Assembly (NCBI GenBank): GCA_016786705.1
Contig: JAEUVV010000012.1
Location: 62,001-126,000, forward strand
Length of the DNA: 64,000 nucleotides
From: Taibaiella sp.
GTDB taxonomy: Bacteria > Bacteroidota > Bacteroidia > Chitinophagales > Chitinophagaceae
Reading direction: 5' to 3'
How positions within the stretch are numbered: position 1 is the stretch's first letter; the number at the start of each line of letters is the position of its first letter. The translations under genes were made by a program, and so were the position numbers. A model generated the notes under the pieces. It ran no database searches. It was not told where the DNA came from and saw nothing but the letters and a program-made list of their open reading frames with translations. Below, in pieces: positions 55,427 through 63,598 of this stretch.

Positions 55427-56150
55427 AGTGAATGGTAAAATGGAAATAGACAATATCTTTGAGCGCTATAGCCGCCAGATCTTTATAGAAGAGATCGGCG
55501 TGAGCGGGCAGCGAAAAATAATGAACGCGAAAGTATTGATCATAGGGGCCGGCGGGCTCGGCAGCCCGGTGATCCAATACCTGGCTGCTGCCGGTGTGGA
55601 CACCATTGCCGTCGCGGATTTTGATCAGGTGGAATTACATAATTTAAACCGGCAGGTGATCCATACAGAAAAAATGCTGCTGCAAGCTAAGGTAGAAAGT
55701 GCGCAGCAGTTTGTGCGGGAGCACAACAGCCTGGTTAATTTCATACCCTTACCCGTTAAGGTGGATCCTTCAAATGTGGCTACACTGCTCAATGACTATG
55801 ATCTGGCAGTAGATAGTTCAGACAATTTTGCTACACGATATTTGCTGAATGATGCTTGCCTGAGCGCAGGCAAACCCCTGGTTTATGGCAGTATTCTCGG
55901 CTTTGAAGGGCAATGCGCCGTTTTCAATTACCAGGGGAGTAAGCAACTGCGGGATCTCTTTCCTGAACCACCTAATCCCGGAGACATTCCGGATTGTGAC
56001 CGCAATGGAGTTTTAGGACCTTTGCCCGGCATTATAGGAGCTATGATGGCAATGCAGGCGCTTAAAATAATTACCGGTCTGCCGGTGGACACGAACCAGT
56101 TAACGATTATAGATACAATGAACTGGAACTTTATGAAAGTAAAGTTTTAA
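55413..56150 (+). CDS. thiF: ThiF/MoeB/HesA-family adenylyltransferase
   Basis: 245 residues. E1-like enzyme that adenylates the ThiS C-terminus. The nucleotide loop is LIIGAGGLGSPVIQYLAAAG; the Arg finger lies in HNLNRQVIHTEKM; DSSDNFATRYLLNDACLSAG and GPLPGIIGAMMAMQALKIIT follow. No C-terminal rhodanese domain and no obvious pair of CxxC zinc motifs, so it is the compact ThiF form. The start at 55413 overlaps thiH; the ATG at 55440 is the alternative. Last gene of the thi operon, followed by a hairpin. Confidence 0.92.
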   Translation: MSHFKVNGKMEIDNIFERYSRQIFIEEIGVSGQRKIMNAKVLIIGAGGLGSPVIQYLAAAGVDTIAVADFDQVELHNLNRQVIHTEKMLLQAKVESAQQFVREHNSLVNFIPLPVKVDPSNVATLLNDYDLAVDSSDNFATRYLLNDACLSAGKPLVYGSILGFEGQCAVFNYQGSKQLRDLFPEPPNPGDIPDCDRNGVLGPLPGIIGAMMAMQALKIITGLPVDTNQLTIIDTMNWNFMKVKF

Positions 56151-56152
56151 AA

Positions 56153-56190
56153 ACAGGAAGGAAAGCTTCGCACCAGGCCCTTCCTGTAAT
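56153..56190 (+). terminator. Hairpin ending the thiamine operon
   Basis: ACAGGAAGG / CCTTCCTGT (56153-56161 and 56179-56187). The tail is AT-rich without a clean T-run; it may serve both convergent genes. Confidence 0.6.
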
Positions 56191-56193
56191 ATA

Positions 56194-56655
56194 CTAATGG
56201 GACAGTTCCAGTATCATTTGAATATCGCTGCGCTGATAAGGAGAATGCACCATATCCAAAGTTTTAAAGCCCAGCTTATAATACAGCTTTATGGCCGCTT
56301 CCAATCTTTTATTACTGTCCAGCACAACGCGCTGTGCCCCTTTTTTCAGGGCCCATGCTATCGCCGCTTTCCCTAGCAGCAGCCCGGCACCTTTACCACG
56401 CGCCTGTTCTCCCACAGCCATTTTAGCCAACTCATATTCCGTATCATTTACCTTTATCATCGCACATACACCAATCACTTCATTTCCGGATAAAGCAACA
56501 AAAATTTCACCCCCTTTATCCAGAATATAATCCTGTGGATGGTCCAGGGCTTTATAGTCACCGGCTTCCATTCCAAAAAATTGTTCAATCCAGGCCACGT
56601 TTAAGGCTTTGAACGCGGCAGCATACTCCGGTTTAAATGTTTCAATGCTGATCAT
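56194..56655 (-). CDS. GNAT family N-acetyltransferase
   Basis: 153 residues. Typical GNAT: VIGVCAMIKVNDTEYELAKM, AVGEQARGKGAGLLLGKAAI (acetyl-CoA loop), RVVLDSNKRLEAAIKLYYKL, GFKTLDMVHSPYQRSDIQMI. Substrate unknown. Separated from the MocR-type gene by a low-complexity AT-rich stretch. Confidence 0.92.
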   Translation of the reverse strand: MISIETFKPEYAAAFKALNVAWIEQFFGMEAGDYKALDHPQDYILDKGGEIFVALSGNEVIGVCAMIKVNDTEYELAKMAVGEQARGKGAGLLLGKAAIAWALKKGAQRVVLDSNKRLEAAIKLYYKLGFKTLDMVHSPYQRSDIQMILELSH

Positions 56656-56833
56656 TGTTGTTGTAATTGTTAATGGTGATAAATGAAAAGTAAAAAGTTA
56701 AAAGTGATAAGTAATGAGTGAAAAATGATAAGTGATAGGAGGTAAACGATAATTGTTAGTGATGAATTATTGTTTTTGATTCACAACTCATAATTAATAA
56801 TTAACAATTCACCATTAATAATTAATCATTAGC
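56656..56833. repeat. Low-complexity AT-rich spacer with internal repeats
   Basis: Short reiterated units such as AAGTGATAAGTAATGAGTG and TTAATAATTAACAATTCACC recur with small changes. No gene. Such stretches are common between Bacteroidota genes; it may be a mutational by-product or a REP-like element. Confidence 0.5.
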
Positions 56834-58282
56834 TTAAATACTATTTTTGACCATACGGCCCAGCTTCTTCAGGTCATTAGCCACCCGGTCGGTCCATTCC
56901 ATACCATAATTCAGGCGCATACAGTTGGTATAACTTTCATGCTGTGAGAACATCCTGCCAGGTGCAAAATTGATTTTCTGCCTCAGGGCCAGGTCATAAA
57001 GATCCTCGGTACAAATGCGTTCATCCAGTTCCAGCCATAACATAAAACCGCCTTTAGGCTGCGACATCTTTGTATTATCCGGGAAATATTCCGAAACGGC
57101 CTTCTGGATCTGCATATAATTGGCATAAAGCTTATTCCGGAACATCCTTAAATGATGGTCATACCTGCCATAAGACAGGAAGTTGGCGATCACATCCGGG
57201 AACAGGGACGGGCCGCATACTGTCTGTACCAGCTTTTGCCGGATTATTTTTTCCTTAAAACGACCAGGAGCTACCCAACCCAATCTATAGCCGGGCGCCA
57301 GTGTTTTAGATACCGAACCGCACCACATCACGAGGCCGGCCTCATCATAATACTTACAGGGCTTAGGCCTTGAAGTCCCGAAATAAATATTCCCGTAAAT
57401 ATCATCTTCCAGCAAGGGTACGTTATAATGAGTGATTAGCTTTACCAATTCCTTTTTGTGCTCGTCCGGCATCTGGAAGCCCATAGGATTATTGTAATTG
57501 GTAATAAAGCAACAGGCCGCCACTTTCGGCAATTGCTTTTTAAGCGCATCCAGGTCGACGCCTAAGACAGGATGCGTCGGGATCTCGATCGTTCTTAAGC
57601 CCAATAGCTGTATAGCCTGCAACAATCCGAAATAAGCCGGGGTTTCTACAGCCACCGCGTCCCCGGGCTTGCATACCGCCATCAGGCAATTATAGATCGC
57701 GTTCATGGCCCCGGAAGTGATCACCAGGTCTTCTTCCGTGATCTTTCCTTCGAGTACCATGGCCCATTTAGCCACTTCCTTTCGCAAACGTACATTACCC
57801 TGTACCGGTTCATAACCGGTAGCAGCATCACTACGATCCTTTAAGGCATCAATAATACTTTTGTTCAGTTTGGCCACAGGCAGCAGGTTCCTGCCCGGTA
57901 CACCAAGCGCAAACTGGGTCACATCATTATTGGCTATAGTACCGAATACTTTGTCGATAAGGTCCTCCGGCGTTTGCCTTGATGAATTAGCCCTGAAAGT
58001 ACCTACACTCGGGAGGGCGAGTTGCCGCTTAGAGGTCTGGCTCACGAAATATCCTGACTTGGGCCTGGACTCTATCAGGGACCTGCTCTCCAGCTCCAGG
58101 TAGGCCTGCTTTATGGTATTCAGGCTCACATTATATAACTTTTGCGCACTGCGTACAGAGGGCAAGCGGTCCCCTAGTTGTAAGGTATCATTATGAATTT
58201 GCTCCATAATCGATTGCGCAATTTTCAGATAAAGCGCTTCCCTGTTCTTCATATTTTCTTTATTTGCTAAAGCCATATTCAT
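56834..58282 (-). CDS. MocR-type GntR/aminotransferase regulator
   Basis: 482 residues. An N-terminal GntR winged helix (about 12-80: YLKIAQSIMEQIHNDTLQLG, LPSVRSAQKLYNVSLNTIKQ, ARPKSGY-like wing) is fused to a fold-type I aminotransferase domain (about 110-478). The PLP-binding Lys lies in WCGSVSKTLAPGYRLGW; NYNNPMGFQMPDEHKKEL and LLEDDIYGNIYFG are family-typical. Such proteins regulate vitamin B6, amino-acid or antibiotic genes, or act as aminotransferases. Start at 58282 or the ATG at 58252. It lies nine bases downstream of a small hypothetical gene and forms an operon with it. Confidence 0.92.
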   Translation of the reverse strand: MNMALANKENMKNREALYLKIAQSIMEQIHNDTLQLGDRLPSVRSAQKLYNVSLNTIKQAYLELESRSLIESRPKSGYFVSQTSKRQLALPSVGTFRANSSRQTPEDLIDKVFGTIANNDVTQFALGVPGRNLLPVAKLNKSIIDALKDRSDAATGYEPVQGNVRLRKEVAKWAMVLEGKITEEDLVITSGAMNAIYNCLMAVCKPGDAVAVETPAYFGLLQAIQLLGLRTIEIPTHPVLGVDLDALKKQLPKVAACCFITNYNNPMGFQMPDEHKKELVKLITHYNVPLLEDDIYGNIYFGTSRPKPCKYYDEAGLVMWCGSVSKTLAPGYRLGWVAPGRFKEKIIRQKLVQTVCGPSLFPDVIANFLSYGRYDHHLRMFRNKLYANYMQIQKAVSEYFPDNTKMSQPKGGFMLWLELDERICTEDLYDLALRQKINFAPGRMFSQHESYTNCMRLNYGMEWTDRVANDLKKLGRMVKNSI

Positions 58283-58290
58283 GGCTTTTA

Positions 58291-58737
58291 TTAGGATTGA
58301 CCGATCCAGCGTAAAAATTTACTGATCCCGGAATTCAAGTGGCCCGCATCGCTAAATAACTGGCGCTGCCTGGCAAAAGCTGCAGCCATCTGGCTTTGCC
58401 ATTCACTTCCTGAAAAATAAGCAATAAAATCATCACTATAACATTTATAATGTACTCCCCCGTTCATATCAGGGACCAGGCTTGCAAAACCTGCAATCTT
58501 ACCTTCTTTTAAAGCGATAAGGAAAGGCAGGCCAAATGATCCGGTTAATACGGCTTCCTTGTCCTTCATTTTTAATTGTTCATAAAAAGAAACTATATCC
58601 CGTATATCCGTAGCATATACCTCCTGGATTTCCCAACCGGGTTTCAACATTACCTGTTCCATAATTTGAAATTTAATGTACCACAAAATTAGCCCGGCCA
58701 CAGCAATAGTTACAGATACAGAAATCAACAATTTCAT
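58291..58737 (-). CDS. Hypothetical protein, N-terminal membrane segment
   Basis: 148 residues. The open frame starts with a hydrophobic helix (LISVSVTIAVAGLILWYI), but an internal ATG at 58662 (MEQVMLKPGWEIQEVYATDI) would give a soluble 123-residue form. The middle (FGLPFLIALKEGKIAGFASL) looks like part of a GNAT fold without a clear acetyl-CoA loop. Family not recognised. Probably co-transcribed with the MocR-type gene nine bases downstream. Confidence 0.6.
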   Translation of the reverse strand: MKLLISVSVTIAVAGLILWYIKFQIMEQVMLKPGWEIQEVYATDIRDIVSFYEQLKMKDKEAVLTGSFGLPFLIALKEGKIAGFASLVPDMNGGVHYKCYSDDFIAYFSGSEWQSQMAAAFARQRQLFSDAGHLNSGISKFLRWIGQS

Positions 58738-58941
58738 GGATACAGATATTCATTTTGTTAAAACAAGCTTAAGTACAAAGACAGTAAAACACTGCCTTTT
58801 GTAGAAATTCAACATTTTGAGTAAGACAAAAACCCCAAATCCCAATATAAATATTCTATCCCTATTGAAATTAAACGATAAAACGCACTGGTATGATTTT
58901 AGTATAAGAATGATAAACCAATTATTTAATTAAAAACCGAA

Positions 58942-59739
58942 ATGATTATGGCACAGCAAAATCGCAGAGGGTACAATAATACCCAGAACAGGTCACGCAA
59001 CGGACGCAACCAACAAGGCAATAATGATCAAAACTTCCAGGGCAGATCCTCCTATGAGCAAAACTGGGGCAGCCAGGACGACTGGGATCAGAATGAAGGA
59101 GATTACAACAACAGCTACCGCTCCTACGACCAGGAAGAATACGGCTTCAATGACCGCAACGATTACAACGGCAACCGAAGTAACTACAACAACCAATACA
59201 ACCAGGGCTACGGCCAGTTTGACGATGAGTTTGATAACGACTACGACAACCAGGCCGGCTACCGGGAAGATATGGACGCTTACGGTAACCAATCTAACAG
59301 GAACATCCCGCTGCATTGCGAGTACCGCGGCGAGTATGGCCGTGGACAACAGGACAATTACAGGAACAATAATGGCCGTGGACAGGGTAACGCGCCTTTC
59401 ACCGGTGATAACCAGGGCAGACGTAATGGCGGACAGCGCAATGACCCGGGCTATGGTCATCAAGGCAATTACGGTCAACAAGATGGCTATCAAGGTCAGC
59501 AAGGCCGTAATTACGGGCAACAACAGCACTTTGGGCAACAAGGCCATCAAAACTACGGACAACAGGGCAATCAAGGGTATGGCCAGCAAGGCCAGCATCG
59601 TCAGGGTAACCAGGATTTCAACGACAACCAGAACTACAATCGCCGTCACCTGGGATCCCGTACCGCGGACTTTAATAATGCCGACAATTATAGGGGCAGC
59701 CGTCGCAGGGGCGGATATGGCAGCAGATACGATCAATAA
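58942..59739 (+). CDS. Gln/Asn/Gly/Tyr-rich low-complexity protein
   Basis: 265 residues without signal peptide or membrane segment. Nearly the whole sequence is Asn, Gln, Gly, Tyr, Asp and Arg: YNNTQNRSRNGRNQQGNN, then acidic-Tyr repeats (EEYGFNDRNDYNGNRSNYN), then QGxxGQQG repeats (GYGQQGQHRQGNQ) and a basic end RRRGGYGSRYDQ. It has prion-like or RNA-granule-like composition and is expected to be disordered. One short conserved-looking patch, NIPLHCEYRGEYGRGQQ, sits in the middle. The gene stands 42 bases upstream of a YciF-type protein gene, so a stress role is plausible. Confidence 0.75.
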   Translation: MIMAQQNRRGYNNTQNRSRNGRNQQGNNDQNFQGRSSYEQNWGSQDDWDQNEGDYNNSYRSYDQEEYGFNDRNDYNGNRSNYNNQYNQGYGQFDDEFDNDYDNQAGYREDMDAYGNQSNRNIPLHCEYRGEYGRGQQDNYRNNNGRGQGNAPFTGDNQGRRNGGQRNDPGYGHQGNYGQQDGYQGQQGRNYGQQQHFGQQGHQNYGQQGNQGYGQQGQHRQGNQDFNDNQNYNRRHLGSRTADFNNADNYRGSRRRGGYGSRYDQ

Positions 59740-59780
59740 TTCATTCAAAAGGATTTTCTAAAAAGCAAATACAATATATT

Positions 59781-60377
59781 ATGAATAATGAAAATCAAGT
59801 CGCTACCGGGACTAATGCCGCTAAAAAAAATTCGGCGATCAGGCCCGGTAATGATACAGGTCCTTTAAAAACATTCTTCATCGACGGCCTAAAAGATATG
59901 CTGTGGGCGGAAAAAGCGATTATCCCGGGTTTGCAAAAGTTACAAAAACTATGCACTTGCGAGCAATTATGCGATGCCTTTGAGGCGCATGAGCAGCAAA
60001 CGCAAAAACATATCGCCAGGCTCGAAAAGGTCTTCCAGATGATGGGGGAAAAACCGGAAGCCAAAAAATGCAAGGCCATGGAAGGCATACTGAAAGAAGT
60101 AGAGGAAATGGTAGATGCCGCTCCTGAATATTCCGCCACAAGAGATGCTGTTGCCATCATTGCGGCGCAAAAGGTAGAGCACTACGAAATTGCCAGCTAT
60201 GGCGGCCTGGTAGCCCTGGGGCATACCTTAGGTTTAAGCCAGGTAGCGAACATGCTGCAAAAGACCCTGGATGAAGAAGAGGAGACAGATTATAACCTGA
60301 CGGATATCGCGGAAAGCTATATCAACTTTGAAGCTCAGCAGGAAGAGGAAGAAGAACCAGCGGCAGCAAACGCTTAA
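59781..60377 (+). CDS. YciF/DUF892 ferritin-like protein
   Basis: 198 residues. A four-helix ferritin-like bundle: DGLKDMLWAEKAIIPGLQKL, AFEAHEQQTQKHIARLEKVF (metal-ligand EAHEQQT helix), GILKEVEEMVDAAPEYSAT, AIIAAQKVEHYEIASYGGLV, ending LDEEEETDYNLTDIAESYI. YciE/YciF relatives are induced by stress and probably bind iron or another di-metal centre. A low-complexity N-terminal extension and an EEEEEPAAANA tail are added. Likely in an operon with the Q/N-rich gene. Confidence 0.93.
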   Translation: MNNENQVATGTNAAKKNSAIRPGNDTGPLKTFFIDGLKDMLWAEKAIIPGLQKLQKLCTCEQLCDAFEAHEQQTQKHIARLEKVFQMMGEKPEAKKCKAMEGILKEVEEMVDAAPEYSATRDAVAIIAAQKVEHYEIASYGGLVALGHTLGLSQVANMLQKTLDEEEETDYNLTDIAESYINFEAQQEEEEEPAAANA

Positions 60378-60553
60378 AATAAGTTTCAAAACCTGCAACC
60401 TGTTCTACATAAATTTTGAAGAAAAGTAGTGCATGCACGATTCAATTTTCCGGGAAAGGCGGTAATACAATATAGTATTCCGCCTTTTTTTAAAAACGGG
60501 CCGCATTGTTACCGGCAGTGGACCCGCATTTTTTCACGCTAAAAAATATCGGT

Positions 60554-60826
60554 ATGAAAAACATATTAGTAATCCTCGCCCTCTCAGGCAGTATCCAGTT
60601 AGCCATCATGGCCAGTGCTGCTGAAGTAAGTTTTAATCCTTCTAAAGCAACTAATACAAGTTACTTCAATGACCAGGATACCACTAAAAACAAACGCCAG
60701 GCCAACCCGAAAAATAAAAGAAGTAATCCCCGGGACAGCATAGGTATGCCGCCGGATATCAGGACCGATACGGCAACGGTGCCGCCAACGCCATTTGACA
60801 CCCTTTCTAATCCCTCCCGCCATTAG
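60554..60826 (+). CDS. Small exported protein
   Basis: 90 residues from the ATG at 60554 (MKNILVILALSGSIQLAIMA). A signal peptide of about 23 residues precedes a polar, Lys/Pro/Asn-rich mature part (KNKRQANPKNKRSNPRDSIG, PPDIRTDTATVPPTPFDTL). Disordered; family not recognised. It follows the YciF gene by 177 bases. Confidence 0.6.
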   Translation: MKNILVILALSGSIQLAIMASAAEVSFNPSKATNTSYFNDQDTTKNKRQANPKNKRSNPRDSIGMPPDIRTDTATVPPTPFDTLSNPSRH

Positions 60827-60852
60827 AAGAACCTTAAGCACCAGGATATTAA

Positions 60853-60880
60853 AAAGAGAGTGCCTGAAAACACTCTCTTT
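60853..60880 (+). terminator. Terminator
   Basis: AAAGAGAGTG / CACTCTCTTT with an 8-base loop, after the small exported protein gene. Confidence 0.75.
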
Positions 60881-60944
60881 ATCCCTTAGTGATTTTGCGC
60901 ACTTAATCAACTTTATTGTAAGCCCTGTTATAAAACCATTTTTT

Positions 60945-61064
60945 ATGCACAAATCCTTACAACAATTTCATGACCATACGCAAAAGCTGCTGTTACGTAT
61001 CTTAGCCATACTGGTACTGGCCTTACCTTTTTGCATTGCCCTTTACCAAAGATTAATGCGCTAG
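60945..61064 (+). CDS. Possible 39-residue membrane microprotein
   Basis: From the ATG at 60945: a basic amphipathic start (MHKSLQQFHDHTQKLLLRI), one membrane helix (LAILVLALPFCIALYQ) and a basic end RLMR. The topology is protein-like, but there is no homology evidence and no promoter was recognised. Confidence 0.4.
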   Translation: MHKSLQQFHDHTQKLLLRILAILVLALPFCIALYQRLMR

Positions 61065-61084
61065 CATATACTTATAAAAAAATT

Positions 61085-61567
61085 TTACAGGGCTACTGTG
61101 CCCAGCGTTTCCGCCAGCAACTTAAGCGTTTGTTCCGCGAAATCGATTTGCCGGCTCCGGAAGTCGGCAGCCGCACTGCTCAATCGTACCGCCAGCTCTT
61201 CCTGCTCACCGTAAGCAATAGACAGGTAAGCCACCACTCCCTGCTCCGGGTCTGAATGGTCTGCAAACCCCGTGATCCCGACGCCTACATACGCATTAAA
61301 TAACCGGCTGACCGCTTTGGCCATCTGCGTGGAAATATCCTGCCCTACCCCCGAACGGCTTATGGCATAAATTGGTTCTACCGCCAGGTGTTTGGCTTTC
61401 TGCCCGCAATTATAAGCGGTAATACCTCCCTGGAATATAGTGCCCGCTTCCGGTGCATTGCTTAATAAAAACTGCAGATAACCCGAGGTTACACTTTCCG
61501 CTACGGCTACCGTTTTCTGATGTTTCAATAATATTTCACTTATTTGTGCCAGGTCTTTGCTTTCCAT
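61085..61567 (-). CDS. CinA C-terminal domain amidohydrolase (PncC-like)
   Basis: 160 residues. Nicotinamide-nucleotide amidohydrolase fold: KTVAVAESVTSGYLQFLLSN (catalytic Ser region), FQGGITAYNCGQKAKHLAVE, GVGQDISTQMAKAVSRLFNA, GVGITGFADHSDPEQGVVAY. It recycles NMN to NaMN in the pyridine nucleotide salvage cycle. A single-domain form without the N-terminal molybdopterin-binding half. It starts one base before the SDR gene's end, so they share an operon. Confidence 0.9.
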   Translation of the reverse strand: MESKDLAQISEILLKHQKTVAVAESVTSGYLQFLLSNAPEAGTIFQGGITAYNCGQKAKHLAVEPIYAISRSGVGQDISTQMAKAVSRLFNAYVGVGITGFADHSDPEQGVVAYLSIAYGEQEELAVRLSSAAADFRSRQIDFAEQTLKLLAETLGTVAL

Positions 61568-61568
61568 A

Positions 61569-62573
61569 TTATTCCTGTTTTTGCTTTCTTAGTTTTCGTT
61601 CCTTTTTCATTCTTTCCATAATGTCCGTTTCTACCGCATGTGCTGCCGATGGGTGGAACAGATTGCCGCTTGTAGCCGCTGCCGGCGGGCTATGCCTGAT
61701 CTGATGCTTATGCACGATGTTGGCAGCGAGTTTGTAGGACAGTCCCGGGGCGATCCGGTGTATGGTATAAGCCATATGGGTCTTCCAGCCAACGGCAATA
61801 TCCCGCTTCTTTTTCCCGGCTGCAGCATGCATTACGGCATTTACCGCTTTAGAGGTGCGCTCCATCATCCCCATCCTGGGCGCATGACCGGTATGGTTGG
61901 CAGCATTGTCCCAGATCGGTGTATTCAAGGCCCAGGGGTCTACAGAGATCACGGCGATCCCATTGTGCTTACTCAGGCGCAGCTCCTGTCGCAATACAAT
62001 ACCCAGGCTTTTCAAACCGGCTTTGGAAGCCGCGTAGGCGGCCTGGTAAGGAGTGGGCAAACGGCTTTCCGCAGAAACAATATTGATCAGCATACCATTA
62101 TTCTGTGTGATGAATTGCCTGAGGGCAATATAGCTGGCACTCATGGTACCTTTGAGGTTAACGTCGATCACGCGCTGGTGCTCGGCAAGGGGCGTTTCCC
62201 AATAATTACCGAAGACCGTAACCCCGGCATTATTTACCCAGACATCTATGCGGCCCCATTCCGCTATTGTCTCAACCAGTAATGCTTTCAACGCATTACT
62301 ATCACTGATATCGGCCGGGGAGACCTTGCTCGTTCCACCGAGTGCTTCAATTTCTTTAGCCACCTCCCGGAGCGCGGCCTCACCACGGGCTACTAAAACT
62401 ACTTTCGCCCGGCTCCCGGCGGCGGCAAGTGCGATTCCCCTGCCCAGGCCACTGCTGGCACCGGTAATGACCCATACCTGCCCATTAAGCCGTTGCGCTT
62501 TCTTTGCAGGCAAAGGATGTGTAGCACAACCGCTCAAAGTGCACAATAAAATAAGTAAGCAAATCCATTTCAT
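61569..62573 (-). CDS. SDR-family oxidoreductase with a lipoprotein signal
   Basis: 334 residues. The N-terminus MKWICLLILLCTLSGCATHP carries a lipobox (LSGC, Cys16), unusual for an NAD(P)-dependent enzyme. The SDR core follows: GASSGLGRG (38-46), the NNAGVTVFGNY motif, catalytic Ser in NIVSAESRLPTPYQAAYAAS with YxxxK, and VDPWALNTPIWDNAANHTGH. The C-terminal 60 residues are basic. If the signal works, the enzyme sits on the membrane outside the cytoplasm, where cofactor supply is uncertain. Substrate unknown. Confidence 0.85.
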   Translation of the reverse strand: MKWICLLILLCTLSGCATHPLPAKKAQRLNGQVWVITGASSGLGRGIALAAAGSRAKVVLVARGEAALREVAKEIEALGGTSKVSPADISDSNALKALLVETIAEWGRIDVWVNNAGVTVFGNYWETPLAEHQRVIDVNLKGTMSASYIALRQFITQNNGMLINIVSAESRLPTPYQAAYAASKAGLKSLGIVLRQELRLSKHNGIAVISVDPWALNTPIWDNAANHTGHAPRMGMMERTSKAVNAVMHAAAGKKKRDIAVGWKTHMAYTIHRIAPGLSYKLAANIVHKHQIRHSPPAAATSGNLFHPSAAHAVETDIMERMKKERKLRKQKQE

Positions 62574-62608
62574 GCTTTCCGTTTATCGATGGTGATATTA
62601 TACCGTAC

Positions 62609-63145
62609 CTAAACGCTTCCGCTACTAGTAACCATAGCTACAAGCGCTTTATTAAAGGCCGGCAGATCATTAGGAGTCCTGCTGGTGATCAGCATACCAT
62701 CTACTACGACTTCATTATTTCGCCAGTCCGCTCCGGCATTTTTAAGGTCTGTACTGATATTTTCTACAGAAGTCAGCTGCCGGCCTTTGACCACTTCTGC
62801 CTCTATCAATAATTGCGGACCATGACAGATTGCGGCTACCGGCTTTCCCTGCGCGAAAAAATCACGGATAAATTGTAAGGAATCCTTATTCATCCGCAGC
62901 TGATCGGGGTTAATCACACCTCCCGGTAAAACCAAAGCATCATAATCCCTGGCCCGCGCCTGGTCTACGTTTACATCTACCGTATATTCCGGCCCCCAGT
63001 CTTTTTTTGCCCACGCGCGGATCTTGTCCCATTCGGGACTTACCACATCCACCTGCCAGCCTTGCTGTTCCAGCTGCTCTTTGGGCGATTTCAATTCACT
63101 TTCTTCAAATCCGTTTGTAGCCAGTATGGCGATACGTTTCTTCAT
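62609..63145 (-). CDS. PfpI/DJ-1-family type 1 glutamine amidotransferase-like protein
   Basis: 178 residues. The ThiJ/PfpI fold: ILATNGFEESELKSPKEQL with Glu14/Glu15, YDALVLPGGVINPDQLRMNK, and the nucleophile elbow Cys107-His108 in AAICHGPQLL. Members act as glyoxalase III-like deglycases or chaperones. It stands 36 bases upstream of the SDR gene on the same strand and may share its transcript. Its upstream intergenic region is long and AT-rich. Confidence 0.93.
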   Translation of the reverse strand: MKKRIAILATNGFEESELKSPKEQLEQQGWQVDVVSPEWDKIRAWAKKDWGPEYTVDVNVDQARARDYDALVLPGGVINPDQLRMNKDSLQFIRDFFAQGKPVAAICHGPQLLIEAEVVKGRQLTSVENISTDLKNAGADWRNNEVVVDGMLITSRTPNDLPAFNKALVAMVTSSGSV

Positions 63146-63598
63146 ATGCTGATATTTTTGAGTAAAGATTAAATAGTGTCTTCAGTTATGATATCGTATG
63201 CAGTAGTACTATAATCATTCCAGTTCACTATAAAGTAGTTAACGGTATGCATTATAAACTTACGCATTGATTATTTAGTGGAATTGATTCCCCACAATGA
63301 GGAAATACCACAATATTATTATCACAATATTTACAAAGTAGTATTGCTATTAAGTTTCACAGAATATTATAGAGAAATAAAGATTATAGCGGGCATAGTA
63401 AAGTGTCCGACAAGTGGCATAATACTTTAGAATAAGGGAATAAATCAGGAATAAAGAAAAACAGGAGGCCGATTAGAAAAGCATTGATGTATTAACCGGG
63501 TTTAAGGCATAAATAGTTAAATATTTCGCCTGTTATTTTTCTTATTTCATTTTCTATTCATAGGTATAAGGCAATTAAATTTATAGGTGCACTTTGTT
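63146..63598. other. Intergenic region, no gene seen
   Basis: About 450 AT-rich bases. No coding frame, tRNA or repeat was recognised. Its left part should contain the promoter of the PfpI-type gene. Confidence 0.5.

Noticed and set aside
58993..59748. Long minus-strand open frame, Val/Ala/Ile-rich
   Set aside because: Mirror of the low-complexity Q/N/G gene; the composition is a by-product of the repeated codons.
61638..62282. 214-codon plus-strand frame antisense to the lipoprotein SDR
   Set aside because: Shadow of a strongly conserved SDR coding sequence.
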